A stretch of 64,000 nucleotides of DNA, from positions 1,426,001-1,490,000 of the forward strand of contig CP170502.1 in the NCBI GenBank assembly GCA_047947185.1. Direction: 5' to 3'. Within the stretch, counting starts at the first letter, position 1. Each line of letters begins with the position of its first letter. Below are positions 1 to 9,541 of this stretch, in pieces. The position numbers were made by a program, and so were the translations under genes. The stretch is from JANQJA01 sp047947185. Lineage in GTDB: Bacteria; Pseudomonadota; Gammaproteobacteria; Pseudomonadales; Azotimanducaceae. Below the pieces are notes generated by a model. That model was given only the letters and a program-made list of their open reading frames with translations, ran no database searches and had not been told where the DNA came from.

Positions 1-632
1 TCCGGCAGGGCAAGGGAAAACGCCTCCATCAGGGTGAGGAGGTTTTTCCGGGGCTCCAGGGTACCCACAAACAGGAAATAGGGTGGTGGCGGGAGTGGTG
101 GTTCGGCAGCAATCATGTCCGCCGCCTCCGGCACCACGCTGATTCTGGGTATCGTGTGGGGAAAAAAGTTCACCACTTCGTCCCGGGTTGCCTGGGAGAC
201 CGCAATAATTGCGTCCGCCTTGCGCAGCGACACCGGCATCAGGCACCGCTCAACCAGGCGATTGGCCGGCAACATGGTGTGGGGAAAACGTTTCCAGACC
301 AGGTCGTGGATCGTCAGCACCGTTGGGATCCTGCGCCCGAGCAGAATCGGCAGGTGATGACGGGGCGACCAGAACACATCCAGCTTGTCTGCTACCGCCC
401 AGCGGGCGAAGGTCCACTGGGTTCGCAGGAGGCTCAGCGCCGGGTTGTGAGCCTCAAAGTGCCGTTGCACAACCCCTGGCCGGTCCGCGTAGCTGAACAG
501 GAACGGCCGGTCGGCATACAGGAACCACTCGTGCCCTGACTCATTCGTCAGCCGGTCAAGTATCGCCCTGGTATAGCGACCAATACCAAAGGTCGGCACA
601 CAAAGTGGCCGGGCATCAACGCCAATTCTCAC
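1..632 (-). CDS. Glycosyltransferase family 4, 3' part missing (window edge)
   Basis: The minus strand reads from a GTG at 632 through the left edge of the window without a stop, giving about 210 residues. The start VRIGVDARPL, the segment FWSPRHHLP and the later stretch FVGTLEPRKNLLTL are typical of GT-B retaining glycosyltransferases of family GT4 (the last is the usual start of the C-terminal nucleotide-sugar-binding lobe). The GTG overlaps the stop of the upstream gene by four bases (GTGA), so the two are translationally coupled. It probably adds one sugar to a lipid-linked surface polysaccharide at the cytoplasmic face of the inner membrane. Sugar and linkage cannot be told from the sequence. 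Confidence 0.85.
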   Translation of the reverse strand, partial: MRIGVDARPLCVPTFGIGRYTRAILDRLTNESGHEWFLYADRPFLFSYADRPGVVQRHFEAHNPALSLLRTQWTFARWAVADKLDVFWSPRHHLPILLGRRIPTVLTIHDLVWKRFPHTMLPANRLVERCLMPVSLRKADAIIAVSQATRDEVVNFFPHTIPRISVVPEAADMIAAEPPLPPPPYFLFVGTLEPRKNLLTLMEAFSLALP

Positions 633-1753
633 GCGGGTTCCACCAGGCGCTCGTAAGTCTCCAGGTACCTGGCGCCCATCACCCCTGCCGTGAACAGGCG
701 GTCAAAGCGCGCTCGCGCACCAGCACCCAGCCGGGTTGCGAGGTCAGGATCCCCGTTAAGTTGTGACATGGCATCCGCCAGCGCCGCAGGGTCCGACGGC
801 GGCACCACAAGTCCTGTTTCGCCCTGTCGATTGACATAACTGGTGCCGGTATCAGAGGCCGCTGTAATGAGTGGTTTGCCGTACATGGCTCCCTCCAGCA
901 GCGTCACCCCAAAAGCCTCCGCGCGCAGAAACGACGGAAACACAACGCCACGACTCAAGCTGAACAAGGCGGCCCTGGTCTCGTCATCGATCGCGCCGGC
1001 AAAAGTCACGTTCTGGCAGCCCAGATCCTGCGCCTGCGCCCGGAGCGATATTTCCATGGGTCCGGCACCCGCAATGACTACCCGGCAATCCCTGGCCTGC
1101 CGGGCCGCGTCAACCAGGATATGCAGCGCCTTGTAGTACCGCAGCATGCCAACAAAAAAGAAGAAGCCCTCGCCAAACTGCGCCCTGACCTCGGCCAGGC
1201 GCACGTCCGACACGACTGGGTAGGCCTTTTCATCCAGCGCCAGGGGAATGACCTTCACCTTCTCCATCCGCGGCCCGAGGTATGGGCTGGACCGGGCATA
1301 TTCATCACTGGTGGCCACAATACAATCCACGCTGTTCAGGAAACAATTCAGCAGGGGGGCATAGAGCAGCAACAGGCTTCGCTGGCGCACAATGTCAGCA
1401 TGATAGGTCACGAGCGTAGGTTTCTTCACGCCACCAATGAAGTGCATGACATCCTGGAACGGCCAGGGAAAGTGATAATGAACCAGGTCTGCCCAGGCCA
1501 CCTGGCGCCGAAATTCCTGGATACCTGTCAGACAGAAACCGCAGGACTGGATTTCAAAGTTGAGTTTGACGCGAACCGTGAGCGCACCCTCACCCTCAAG
1601 TTCGCGCGGCACGGGCGAGGCGCTGGGCACAAAAACCCGATTCTCAACACCCAGCGCGGCGGTACTCAGGCAAACTTGCCGAATCACCTCCTGCACACCA
1701 CCCCGGGTGTCGGGCAGGTAAGTACGAAACACGTGCAGCACGCGAAGCGGCAT
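629..1753 (-). CDS. Glycosyltransferase family 4
   Basis: A 374-residue GT-B type glycosyltransferase. The N-terminus (VLHVFRTYLPDTRGGVQE) has the Gly-Gly acceptor loop of GT4 enzymes. The C-terminal half shows FFFVGMLRYYKALHIL at the donor lobe and the EAFGVTLLEGAMYGKP stretch, which carries the E-x7-E type motif that binds the nucleotide sugar. Its ATG overlaps the stop codon of the dehydratase gene upstream by one base (TAATG), and its own stop overlaps the next GT4 start. The three genes plus the initiating transferase therefore form one tight operon. It is predicted to extend an undecaprenyl-diphosphate-linked sugar in the cytoplasm. The donor sugar is unknown. Confidence 0.88.
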   Translation of the reverse strand: MPLRVLHVFRTYLPDTRGGVQEVIRQVCLSTAALGVENRVFVPSASPVPRELEGEGALTVRVKLNFEIQSCGFCLTGIQEFRRQVAWADLVHYHFPWPFQDVMHFIGGVKKPTLVTYHADIVRQRSLLLLYAPLLNCFLNSVDCIVATSDEYARSSPYLGPRMEKVKVIPLALDEKAYPVVSDVRLAEVRAQFGEGFFFFVGMLRYYKALHILVDAARQARDCRVVIAGAGPMEISLRAQAQDLGCQNVTFAGAIDDETRAALFSLSRGVVFPSFLRAEAFGVTLLEGAMYGKPLITAASDTGTSYVNRQGETGLVVPPSDPAALADAMSQLNGDPDLATRLGAGARARFDRLFTAGVMGARYLETYERLVEPA

Positions 1754-3711
1754 TAATCCTCTTTCTTCTGGAAGGGCGTCACATTCGTTGTACCCGCGCG
1801 ACGCCGGGCGCGCTCCACCATCAGTATCGGGTCAACATCACTGTCTGCCATGCGGTATCCCGCCACGTGCTGTTCCAGCATTTTCTGTACGGCAATATAA
1901 TCCGCACTTTCACAGGCGTACTCCAACGTCTGGCAGATGTCCCGGATCTGCTCCCAGGGCAGAGCGTCCTCTTCTGCCTTGAGGATCTTGGGATGGCGTG
2001 TACCTGCAATACGCTGCCCAATGACCAGTTCCTCATTGAGTTTTTCTCCCGGCCGCAGGCCGATGTACTCGATGACAATCTGGTTTTCGTGTGCGGCCTT
2101 GCGATCGACGGCAATTTCCTTGCCGTGCAGGTGAATCATTTTTTTCGCCAGTTCATTGATGCTCACCGGTTCACCCATGTCGAGCACGTAGAGATCACCA
2201 CCCGTGGCCATGGCACCCGCCTGGATCACCAGTTCGGCAGCTTCTGCAGCCGTCATGAAATAGCGTGTCGCATCCTTGTGGGTCACCTCAACCGGCCCCC
2301 CTTTCAGGATCTGTTGTTCAAACACCGGCACCACTGAGCCGGATGAGCGCAGCACGTTGCCAAAACGGACCATACAGAACCGCGTGTGGTTTTCCCGCGC
2401 GGCAAACGCCTGCACAATCAGCTCGGCCAGCCGTTTGGACGCACCCATCACGTTGGTGGGCCGCACCGCCTTGTCGGTTGAGATCAGCACGAACTCCTCG
2501 ACCCGGTTTTCCTCCGCCGCCCGGGCAACATGCCAGGTGCCCACCACGTTATTGCGCACCCCCTCTATGACATTCCGTTCAACCATGGGCACATGCTTGT
2601 AGGCAGCTGCGTGATAGAGCGTTTCCACACCAAAATCGTCCATGACCATGGACAGGTGGCCAAAGTTCAGGATTGACCCCAGCAGCACAACCAACTCGGT
2701 CTCGGGGCCTGTCAGCGGACGCAGCTCGTTTTCAATATTGTAGAGGGAGAACTCGGAATTATCGTATAGCACCAGCCGCGCCGGGTTCAGCTTGAGTATC
2801 TTGCGGCACAGCTCAGAACCAATGGTGCCGCCAGCCCCGGTGACCATCACGTTCTTTCGCTCAATCGACTGGGTCAGCAGTTCCACGTCAGCGGGGACAA
2901 CATCGCGCCCCAGCAGGTCGCCAATTTCCACTTCCTTGATTTCAGTGACATTGGCTGCACCGGTGATCAGCTCGGTGAAACTTGGCACCGTGCGAATGTG
3001 GACCGGCAGTTCAGACAATTTTTCCAGAATCTGTTTGCGCTGCAGTGTGGTTGCCGAGGGCATCGCAAGCAGGATCTGTTTCACGCCCCGGTCGTACACC
3101 AGCCGGTCTATATGTTCGGCATCGTAGACCCGCACGCCGTGAATGGTGTTCTTGCGCAGGCTGCGGTCATCATCAATAAACGCAACCGGCATGTAACGGG
3201 AATCGCTCAGCAGCGCCACAGCGAGTTGTGCACCTGTTTCACCGGCACCATAAATTGCGACGGGTTCCCGCGTCAGGTAGTTGTTGAACAGGCCGTAAAA
3301 ATAGGCGCGCACCGCAATGCGGCTACCGCCGACAAACATGATGCCAATAAACCAGAAAATCATCGGCGCCGAACGTGGAAAAGACGCAGCACCCGTCAGA
3401 TAGGCAAACAGGGACACCGCCAGCGCGGCAACACTGATCCCCTGGACCACGGGCACCATGGAACTGGGGCCAATATAACGAACGATGGCGCGGTAGAGAC
3501 CAAACTTCTGCATGGCAAAAACGCCAACGGCAGCGGTGGCAGGAAACAGCCACCAGAAGGCCGTGACATCCTTGTACATGTCGCCATAGCGCAGCACCAC
3601 GGCTGACCAGAGTGCCAGGGGTATCAGCACCGCATCACCACACATCATGATGATGCGTTTGCCACGGTCTGACAGTTTTGGCTCTATGTCGATCTTGTCG
3701 TCTTCAGCCAT
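1753..3711 (-). CDS. wbpM: WbpM/CapD-like membrane nucleotide-sugar 4,6-dehydratase
   Basis: A 652-residue protein of the WbpM/PglF/FlaA1 family. The N-terminal ~135 residues hold four membrane segments. A first Rossmann-like domain begins at GAGETGAQ (about 155-162). The catalytic SDR domain has TGAGGTIG at 291-298, AAAYKHVPMVE at 368-378 and the STDKAVRPTNVMGASK active-site stretch at 411-426, where this family has a modified catalytic triad. Known members convert UDP-GlcNAc to the 4-keto-6-deoxy sugar that precedes bacillosamine or FucNAc-type residues. It overlaps the preceding initiating transferase gene by 28 bases, like the wbpL-wbpM pair of Pseudomonas. The family call is firm; the exact product sugar is inferred. 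Confidence 0.9.
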   Translation of the reverse strand: MAEDDKIDIEPKLSDRGKRIIMMCGDAVLIPLALWSAVVLRYGDMYKDVTAFWWLFPATAAVGVFAMQKFGLYRAIVRYIGPSSMVPVVQGISVAALAVSLFAYLTGAASFPRSAPMIFWFIGIMFVGGSRIAVRAYFYGLFNNYLTREPVAIYGAGETGAQLAVALLSDSRYMPVAFIDDDRSLRKNTIHGVRVYDAEHIDRLVYDRGVKQILLAMPSATTLQRKQILEKLSELPVHIRTVPSFTELITGAANVTEIKEVEIGDLLGRDVVPADVELLTQSIERKNVMVTGAGGTIGSELCRKILKLNPARLVLYDNSEFSLYNIENELRPLTGPETELVVLLGSILNFGHLSMVMDDFGVETLYHAAAYKHVPMVERNVIEGVRNNVVGTWHVARAAEENRVEEFVLISTDKAVRPTNVMGASKRLAELIVQAFAARENHTRFCMVRFGNVLRSSGSVVPVFEQQILKGGPVEVTHKDATRYFMTAAEAAELVIQAGAMATGGDLYVLDMGEPVSINELAKKMIHLHGKEIAVDRKAAHENQIVIEYIGLRPGEKLNEELVIGQRIAGTRHPKILKAEEDALPWEQIRDICQTLEYACESADYIAVQKMLEQHVAGYRMADSDVDPILMVERARRRAGTTNVTPFQKKED

Positions 3712-4691
3712 TCAAGTCTCGGTTCTGTCTGGCCAGCACCACAAAGCGCCGCCGCTAACAACAGTGGAATAGTGGCAAATACTAGCAGAAACAGGGCATA
3801 TTCCTGAAAGGAATTGGCCAAAAAGGCGATGGGCAGTAGCCACAGGGTGTTGACCGCAAGCAGGCCCAACAACACCCTGGATGCGCCAAAGCGTCGGGCC
3901 AGGTGTTGATAGGCATGCAGGTTATGCGGTTGATGGACAATTTCGCCCCGTCGCCACCGCACCAGCAGCGTGAGGCAGGCATCGGTGACAAAGACGCCAA
4001 GCAGGATCATCCAGACAAAAACATTTACGGCAGCCTCGGCGAGTGCCAGCAGACCCAGCGAAAGCCCCAGGAAACCGCTGCCCACGTCCCCCATGAATAC
4101 CCGGGCGCGTGGCCAGTTAATGAGCAGGAAGCCAAGCGAAACCGCGGCCAGCAGCAACAGCGCCGGGCGCCAGGGGTCCGGCCCGCCGATCAGCAAGGCT
4201 GCAAGGCAAACAAATGCCGCTTCCATGGCCGCAATACCATCAATACCGTCCATGAAGTTGTAAAGGTTCTGCAACCAGACGAGCGAAACCACCCCGAACA
4301 GGAGGCCCAGCCAGCCAGTATCGATCACCACACCGGCAATCTCGAGCGGGGGGAAACCCACCCAGAACACACACCAGACGGCCGCAAGGATAAAAAGTGG
4401 TGCCCTGATACCCACGGAAAGCGGCCGAATGTCATCCAGGAGGCCAATCAGCCCAACAAACAACGGACCCAGCCACACCGGCGACAGGTCACCCGGAGCC
4501 ACCAGCAATCCGGCATAAAATGCGATCAGGAACGCAACGCCAGCCCCCGTGGGCGTGGCCACAGTATGGGCACTCCGGTGATCGGGCGCAGCCAGCAGCC
4601 TGGTGCGCAGCGCCACCAGGCGAAACGCGTGGCTGAGCACCCAGGTCGCAAGCAGGCAGGCACCGGGCAAAAAGAGTGAGTCATAGGGCAT
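3684..4691 (-). CDS. wbpL: WecA/WbpL-type undecaprenyl-phosphate sugar-1-phosphate transferase
   Basis: A 335-residue polytopic membrane protein of the MraY/WecA/WbpL family, which starts lipid-linked glycan synthesis by moving a HexNAc-1-phosphate to undecaprenyl phosphate. Signature motifs are present: NFMDGIDGIA (catalytic Asp-rich loop), VFMGDVGSGFLG, and a His-rich loop HQPHNLHAYQH near the C-terminus. I chose the ATG at 4691 (MPYDSLFLPG) because it places the first membrane helix at the N-terminus. The reading frame stays open to 4745, but the extra 18 residues are not family-like. It is the first gene of the minus-strand operon, and the 226-bp repeat array lies just upstream, so its promoter must lie within or beside the repeats. 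Confidence 0.9.
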   Translation of the reverse strand: MPYDSLFLPGACLLATWVLSHAFRLVALRTRLLAAPDHRSAHTVATPTGAGVAFLIAFYAGLLVAPGDLSPVWLGPLFVGLIGLLDDIRPLSVGIRAPLFILAAVWCVFWVGFPPLEIAGVVIDTGWLGLLFGVVSLVWLQNLYNFMDGIDGIAAMEAAFVCLAALLIGGPDPWRPALLLLAAVSLGFLLINWPRARVFMGDVGSGFLGLSLGLLALAEAAVNVFVWMILLGVFVTDACLTLLVRWRRGEIVHQPHNLHAYQHLARRFGASRVLLGLLAVNTLWLLPIAFLANSFQEYALFLLVFATIPLLLAAALCGAGQTEPRLEWLKTTRST

Positions 4692-4768
4692 CCAGCGATT
4701 GTATAGTGAGGCTGGTGGGCCGGAAAGTCGAAAACACAGCGGCAAGGTTGCCGCGCCCGCAGCACCCC

Positions 4769-6240
4769 GTCGTCCCGACCGAAGCCCCCTGTCGTCCCGA
4801 CCGAATCCCCCTGTCGTCCCGACCGGAGGCCCGCAGGGCCGGAGCGGAGGGATCTCGCTTTTAACCTGGAGGTTTCTCCACTCCGCGGCTGCACCGCTAC
4901 GGTCGAAACGACACCGAAGCTGTCGTCCCGACCGAAGTGGAGGGACCTAACACCCCCGTCGTCCCGACCGGAGGCCCGCAGGGCCGTACCACCCCCGTCG
5001 TCCCGACCGGAGGCCCGCAGGGCCGGAGCGGAGGGATCTCGCTTTTAACCAGGAGGTTTCTCCACTCCGCGCCTGCGCCGCTGCGGTCGAAACGACATCA
5101 AAGCTGTCGTCCCGACCGAAGTGGAGGGACCTCGCTTTTGACGATGAGATTTCTCCATTCCGCCGCTAACGCGGCTCCAGTCGAAAAGACAAAGGGCCGC
5201 AGTGGAGGGACCTAACACCCCCGTCGTCCCGACCGGAGGCCCGCAGGGCCGGAGCGGAGGGACCTCGCTTTTAACCAGGAGGTTTCTCCACTCCGCGGCT
5301 ACGCCGCTACGGTCGAAACGACATCGAAGCTGTCGTCCCGACCGCAGTGGAGGGACCTCGCTTTTGACGATGAGATTTCTCCATTCCGCCGCTAACGCGG
5401 CTCCAGTCGAAAAGACAAAGGGCCGCAGTGGAGGGACCTAACACCACCGCCGTCCCGACCGGAGGCCCGCAGGGCCGGAGCGGAGGGATCTCGCTTTTGA
5501 CCAGGAGGTTTCTCCGCTCCGCGGCTACGCCGCTACGGTCGAAACGACATCAAAGCTGTCGTCCCGACCGCAGTGGAGGGACCTCGCTTTTGACGATGAG
5601 ATTTCTCCATTCCGCCGCTAACGCGGCTCCAGTCGAAAAGACAATGGGCCGGAGTGGAGGGACCTAACACCCCCGTCGTCCCGACCGGAGGCCCGCAGGG
5701 CCGGAGCGGAGGGATCTCGCTTTTAACCTGGAGGTTTCTCCACTCCGCGGCTGCACCGCTACGGTCGAAACGACACCGAAGCTGTCGTCCCGACCGAAGT
5801 GGAGGGACCTCGCTTTTGACGATGAGATTTCTCCATTCCGCCGCTAACGCGGCTCCAGTCGAAAAGACAAAGGGCCGCAGTGGAGGGACCTAACACCCCC
5901 GTCGTCCCGACCGGAGGCCCGCAGGGCCGGAGCGGAGGGACCTCGCTTTTAACCAGGAGGTTTCTCCGCTCCGCGGCTACGCCGCTACGGTCGAAACGAC
6001 ACCGAAGCTGTCGTCCCGACCGAAGTGGAGGGACCTCGCTTTTGACGATGAGATTTCTCCATTCCGCCGCTAACGCGGCTCCAGTCGAAAAGACAAAGGG
6101 CCGCAGTGGAGGGACCTAACACCCCCGTCGTCCCGACCGGAGGCCCGCAGGGCCGGAGCGGAGGGATCTCGCTTTTGACCAGGAGGTTTCTCCGCTCCGC
6201 GGCTACGCCGCTACGGTCGAAACGACACCGAAGCTGTCGT
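4769..6240. repeat. Tandem array of a 226-bp double-palindromic repeat (array 1)
   Basis: Units begin with GTCGTCCCGACCGG at 4997, 5223, 5449, 5675, 5901 and 6127, exactly 226 bp apart. Further partial copies lie at 4769-4996, including a 39-bp local duplication (4958 and 4997). Each unit holds two related modules, each with inverted arms: a left arm GTCGTCCCGACCGnAGnGGAG and a right arm that is nearly its reverse complement (CTCCGC...CGGTCGAAACGAC). Transcripts of either strand could fold into long hairpins. The array fills the whole gap between tRNA-Pro and wbpL. Related modules occur at 14.27-14.96 kb and 57.78-58.07 kb. It resembles dispersed REP-type palindromes grown into a tandem array. 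No RAYT transposase is seen in the window. Confidence 0.95.
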
Positions 6241-6262
6241 ATTGGAAGGATCTCAGAAGAAT

Positions 6263-6339
6263 TGGTCGGGACGGCAGGATTTGAACCTACGACCACCACA
6301 CCCCCAGTGTGGTGCGCTACCAGACTGCGCTACGCCCCG
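6263..6339 (-). tRNA. tRNA-Pro(GGG)
   Basis: The minus strand folds as a 77-nt tRNA with encoded CCA (6263-6265). The acceptor stem is CGGGGCG with CGTCCCG, the T-loop is GTTCAAATC, and the anticodon loop CTGGGGG gives anticodon GGG, reading proline CCC. It lies 55 bp downstream of merR on the same strand, as in pseudomonads. The repeat array begins 22 bp beyond its 3' end. Confidence 0.97.
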
Positions 6340-6394
6340 ATTGAGGTGCGGGATTTTAAAGGAACCTTAAGCAAGATGCGAGGCTTACGCGCTC

Positions 6395-6751
6395 TCAGGT
6401 TTTCAGTACTTCCAGCACTTCTTCCAGCTCAACAATCATCTGCTGGATCAACTGGCGATACTGGGTATTGTCTTCCGCCTGCTCTTCACCGGAAAGTCGC
6501 TGGCGCGCGCCACCAATCGTAAAACCCTGGTCATACAGCAGGGAGCGGATCTGGCGAATCATGAGCACGTCCTGGCGCTGGTAATAACGGCGGTTGCCAC
6601 GGCGCTTGACCGGCTTGAGTTGTGGAAACTCCTGCTCCCAGTACCGCAGCACATGCGGCTTTACCGCACACAGGCCGCTGACCTCGCCAATGGTGAAGTA
6701 GCGCTTCCCCGGGATCGGGGGCAGTTCGGCGTTATGATCTGGGTCCAGCAT
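6395..6751 (-). CDS. MerR-family transcriptional regulator downstream of ihfA
   Basis: A 118-residue protein with an N-terminal MerR winged helix-turn-helix (KRYFTIGEVSGLCAVKPHVL, then RYWEQEFPQLKP and RRYYQRQDV) and a short C-terminal helical region suited to dimerisation (VELEEVLEVL). No Cys-rich metal site or effector domain is visible. This is the small uncharacterised MerR found directly after ihfA in many gammaproteobacteria, including Pseudomonas. Its start overlaps the end of ihfA by 20 bases, so it is co-translated with it. What it regulates is unknown. Confidence 0.9.
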   Translation of the reverse strand: MLDPDHNAELPPIPGKRYFTIGEVSGLCAVKPHVLRYWEQEFPQLKPVKRRGNRRYYQRQDVLMIRQIRSLLYDQGFTIGGARQRLSGEEQAEDNTQYRQLIQQMIVELEEVLEVLKT

Positions 6752-7034
6752 ATGCCTCTACTCTGGCCTTGAGCTTCTGCCCTGGCCTGAAGGTTACAAC
6801 ACGCCGCGCGGTGATAGGTATCTCTTCACCTGTCTTGGGATTACGGCCAGGCCGCTGGCTCTTGTCGCGAAGGTCAAAGTTACCAAACCCGGAGAGCTTT
6901 ACCTGTTCGTTCTGCTCAAGCGAGGCACGTACTTCCTCGAAGAACAGTTCAACAACTTCCTTGGCCTCGCGTTTGTTCAAACCCAGTTCCTCGAACAGCT
7001 TCTCAGCCATCTCAGCTTTGGTTAACGCTCCCAT
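6732..7034 (-). CDS. ihfA: Integration host factor alpha subunit
   Basis: A 100-residue HU/IHF family DNA-bending protein. It has the N-terminal TKAEMAEKLFEELGLNKREA helices, the VKLSGFGNFDLRDK core and the beta-arm RPGRNPKTGEE, whose Pro-containing tip intercalates in the minor groove. With IhfB it forms the heterodimer that bends DNA at recombination and promoter sites. The position after pheT (18-bp gap) is the standard gammaproteobacterial pheST-ihfA linkage, and the length matches E. coli IhfA. Confidence 0.97.
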   Translation of the reverse strand: MGALTKAEMAEKLFEELGLNKREAKEVVELFFEEVRASLEQNEQVKLSGFGNFDLRDKSQRPGRNPKTGEEIPITARRVVTFRPGQKLKARVEAYAGPRS

Positions 7035-7052
7035 GTCTCGGTCCCTAAAGCT

Positions 7053-9455
7053 CTAGCCTCGCAGACTGGCACCCAGCTCACTTGCCAAGGCACCCAGAAT
7101 TCTGTCCACAGACTGGTTAATCTCGTCTTCGGTAAGAGTGCGTGAAGGATGCTGGAAGGTCAAGCCCAAAGCCATACTTTTTCTAGCAGGATCAATACCT
7201 TTGCCCTGATACACGTCAAACAACTTTAGGTTTGTCAAGGCCTCACCCGCCGCTTTTTCGATACATTGTCGAACACTGCTGGCATTCACGGCACGATCGA
7301 CAATCACCGCAATGTCCCGCCGCATCTCGGGTTGACGCGACACGCTGGCCACCTGCGCAACCACCTTGCTGACCAGTGGCGCCACCCTCAGTTCAAACAG
7401 GTAAACCGGCACATCAAGATCCAGCGCCTGTTGCACGCGCGGATCCAGCAAACCAAGATAACCAACCTCCACGCCATCGCGGGTTATTTTGGCCGACTGT
7501 CCCGGATGCAGGGCCGGATGTACCGCTGGTTCGAACCGGAAAGCCCCCGCACTGCGAGTCAGCTGCAGAATCGATTCCAGGTCACCCTTAACATCAAAAA
7601 AATCAATGACTTCTGCGCCGTCCGCCCAGTTTTCCGGGAATCGCCTGCCACAGACCACACCCGCCAGCATCAGCTCCTGGCTGATGGCGTCCAGTTCCAG
7701 CCTCGGCTGGTTTGGTGGCTGGCGAAAGCGTAGCCCGGTCTCGAACAGCCGCACCCTCTCTTGCTGCCTATTCCTGTTATATATCAATGACTTGATCAGA
7801 CCCGGCCAGAGTGACGTACGCATCACCCCCATCTCCGAGGACAGCGGATTGGCAATGGCAATCGGCTCGTTCCCGGGGTCCAGGGCAGCACTGGAGGCGT
7901 TATCGACAAAACTGTAGGTGATTGCTTCGAAGTAACCACGGCTGACCAACTGCTGTTTCACGCGCCCCAGTTCCAGCTCCCCCTCCGGTGCGGGCACCAT
8001 GGTCAGGTGTGTCTTTGGCGTACGGACAGGCAGGGTGTTGTAACCGTATATGCGACTGATTTCCTCAATCAGGTCTGCCTCAATGGCAATGTCAAAGCGG
8101 TGAGACGGGGCATTCACCACCCAGGTGGTATCAGGCCCGGAAACCTGTTTGGCAGGAAAATGCAACTGGTCCAGCATCCGGTCGATCTGCTGGTCGGTAA
8201 TTTCAACACCCAGCATGCGCTTGACACGACTGGCACGCAGAATGACCTCGGGCACATGCGGCAGATGGTCTTTTGCTACAGTTTCGCGTGTTGGCCCCGC
8301 CTCACCGCCGCAAATCTCCAGCAGTAACGCCGTTGCCCGCTCCACGGCCCGCGTCTGGTTGGCCCAGTCCACGCCCCGCTCAAAACGGTGCGACGCATCA
8401 GTGTGCATGCCGTAGGAACGAGCCTTGCCGGCAATCGCCATGGGCGCAAAAAAGGCGCTCTCCAGGTAGATGTTGTGGGTGGCGTGGGTCACCGAGGTCG
8501 ACAATCCACCCATGATGCCGGCTATGCCAATGGGCCCGGATTCGTCCGTGATCAGGAGGGTGTCTTCCTGCAGCGTCACTTCAGAACCGTCCAGCAGTTG
8601 CATCAGTTCGCCAGCTTTCGACTGCCGGACCACAATCCTGCCGCGCAGCTTGTCGAGATCGTAAGCATGCATGGGCTGGCCCAGCTCAAGCATGATGAAA
8701 TTGGTCACATCCACCACGGGGTCAATGCTGCGGATACCACTACGCCGCAGTTTCTCGACCATCCAGAGAGGCGTTTTTGCTTCCGGGTTGATGTTGCGAA
8801 TCACACGCCCCACAAACCGGGGGCAGGCATCAGCCGCTTCCAGTTCCACCTTAAATTCGTCGCTGATGGTCGCTGCTACCGCCGGCACTTCGGGTGGGGT
8901 CATTTCGATATCACCCAGGATTGCGGCCTCCCTGGCAAGGCCAATCATGCCCAGGCAATCACTGCGATTTGGCGTCAGGTCAACCTCGATAATGGCATCG
9001 TCCAGCACCAGGTAGTCGCGTATGTTTTCACCCACGGGTGCTTCGAACGGCAGTTCCATCAGGCCTGCATGGTTGTCAGAAATGCCCAGTTCCCGCTCTG
9101 AACACAACATGCCAAAAGATTCCACGCCCCGCAGTTTCGCTTTCTTGATCTTGAGATCCGGCAGCTGGCCGCCCACCGTCGCAAAAGGCACCTTGATACC
9201 CGCCCGTGCATTGGGTGCACCACACACCACCTGGTGTGTTTCCGAACCCGACGACACCTTGCAAACCACCAGTTTGTCGGCATCCGGATGTGCAGCCACT
9301 TCCAGGATTTCACCCACGACAATCCCGGAAAAATCCGCTGCGACCGGCGTCACACCATCGACCTCAAGCCCTGCCATGGTGAGCTGCTCTACCAGTTCAT
9401 CAGTCGACAGGTCCGGATTGACAAACTCCCGAAGCCAGTTCTCGGAAAATTTCAC
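7053..9455 (-). CDS. pheT: Phenylalanyl-tRNA synthetase beta subunit
   Basis: An 800-residue beta chain of the alpha2-beta2 PheRS. The N-terminal ~40-150 region is the OB-fold tRNA-binding (EMAP/CsaA-like) domain (VVGEILEVAAHPDADKL). The B3/B4 editing and B5 domains follow, and the C-terminal ~95 residues are the FDX-ACB anticodon-binding domain (QPEMRRDIAVIVD). Length equals the usual ~795. The start is GTG at 9455, with AGGAG 6 bp upstream. It is separated from pheS by 86 bp holding a small hairpin. It charges tRNA-Phe together with PheS in the cytoplasm. Confidence 0.98.
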   Translation of the reverse strand: MKFSENWLREFVNPDLSTDELVEQLTMAGLEVDGVTPVAADFSGIVVGEILEVAAHPDADKLVVCKVSSGSETHQVVCGAPNARAGIKVPFATVGGQLPDLKIKKAKLRGVESFGMLCSERELGISDNHAGLMELPFEAPVGENIRDYLVLDDAIIEVDLTPNRSDCLGMIGLAREAAILGDIEMTPPEVPAVAATISDEFKVELEAADACPRFVGRVIRNINPEAKTPLWMVEKLRRSGIRSIDPVVDVTNFIMLELGQPMHAYDLDKLRGRIVVRQSKAGELMQLLDGSEVTLQEDTLLITDESGPIGIAGIMGGLSTSVTHATHNIYLESAFFAPMAIAGKARSYGMHTDASHRFERGVDWANQTRAVERATALLLEICGGEAGPTRETVAKDHLPHVPEVILRASRVKRMLGVEITDQQIDRMLDQLHFPAKQVSGPDTTWVVNAPSHRFDIAIEADLIEEISRIYGYNTLPVRTPKTHLTMVPAPEGELELGRVKQQLVSRGYFEAITYSFVDNASSAALDPGNEPIAIANPLSSEMGVMRTSLWPGLIKSLIYNRNRQQERVRLFETGLRFRQPPNQPRLELDAISQELMLAGVVCGRRFPENWADGAEVIDFFDVKGDLESILQLTRSAGAFRFEPAVHPALHPGQSAKITRDGVEVGYLGLLDPRVQQALDLDVPVYLFELRVAPLVSKVVAQVASVSRQPEMRRDIAVIVDRAVNASSVRQCIEKAAGEALTNLKLFDVYQGKGIDPARKSMALGLTFQHPSRTLTEDEINQSVDRILGALASELGASLRG

Positions 9456-9541
9456 GCAAAACTCCTCGTGTGGGCCAGCGATCCGCCGGCTACTGAACGT
9501 TCAAATTGCCGCAGGGGTGCCAATCACCGGACGCTGGTGAA

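Noticed and set aside
4769..6240. CRISPR array
   Set aside because: Repeats are much too long, there are no unique spacers between them, and no cas genes are in the window.
4937..6522. Series of nearly identical 79-residue open frames (MEGPNTPVVPTGGPQG...) on the plus strand
   Set aside because: They are read from the 226-bp repeats. The unit length is not a multiple of three, so each frame ends just inside the next unit. They follow palindrome arms and have no ribosome-binding sites of their own. Not genes.
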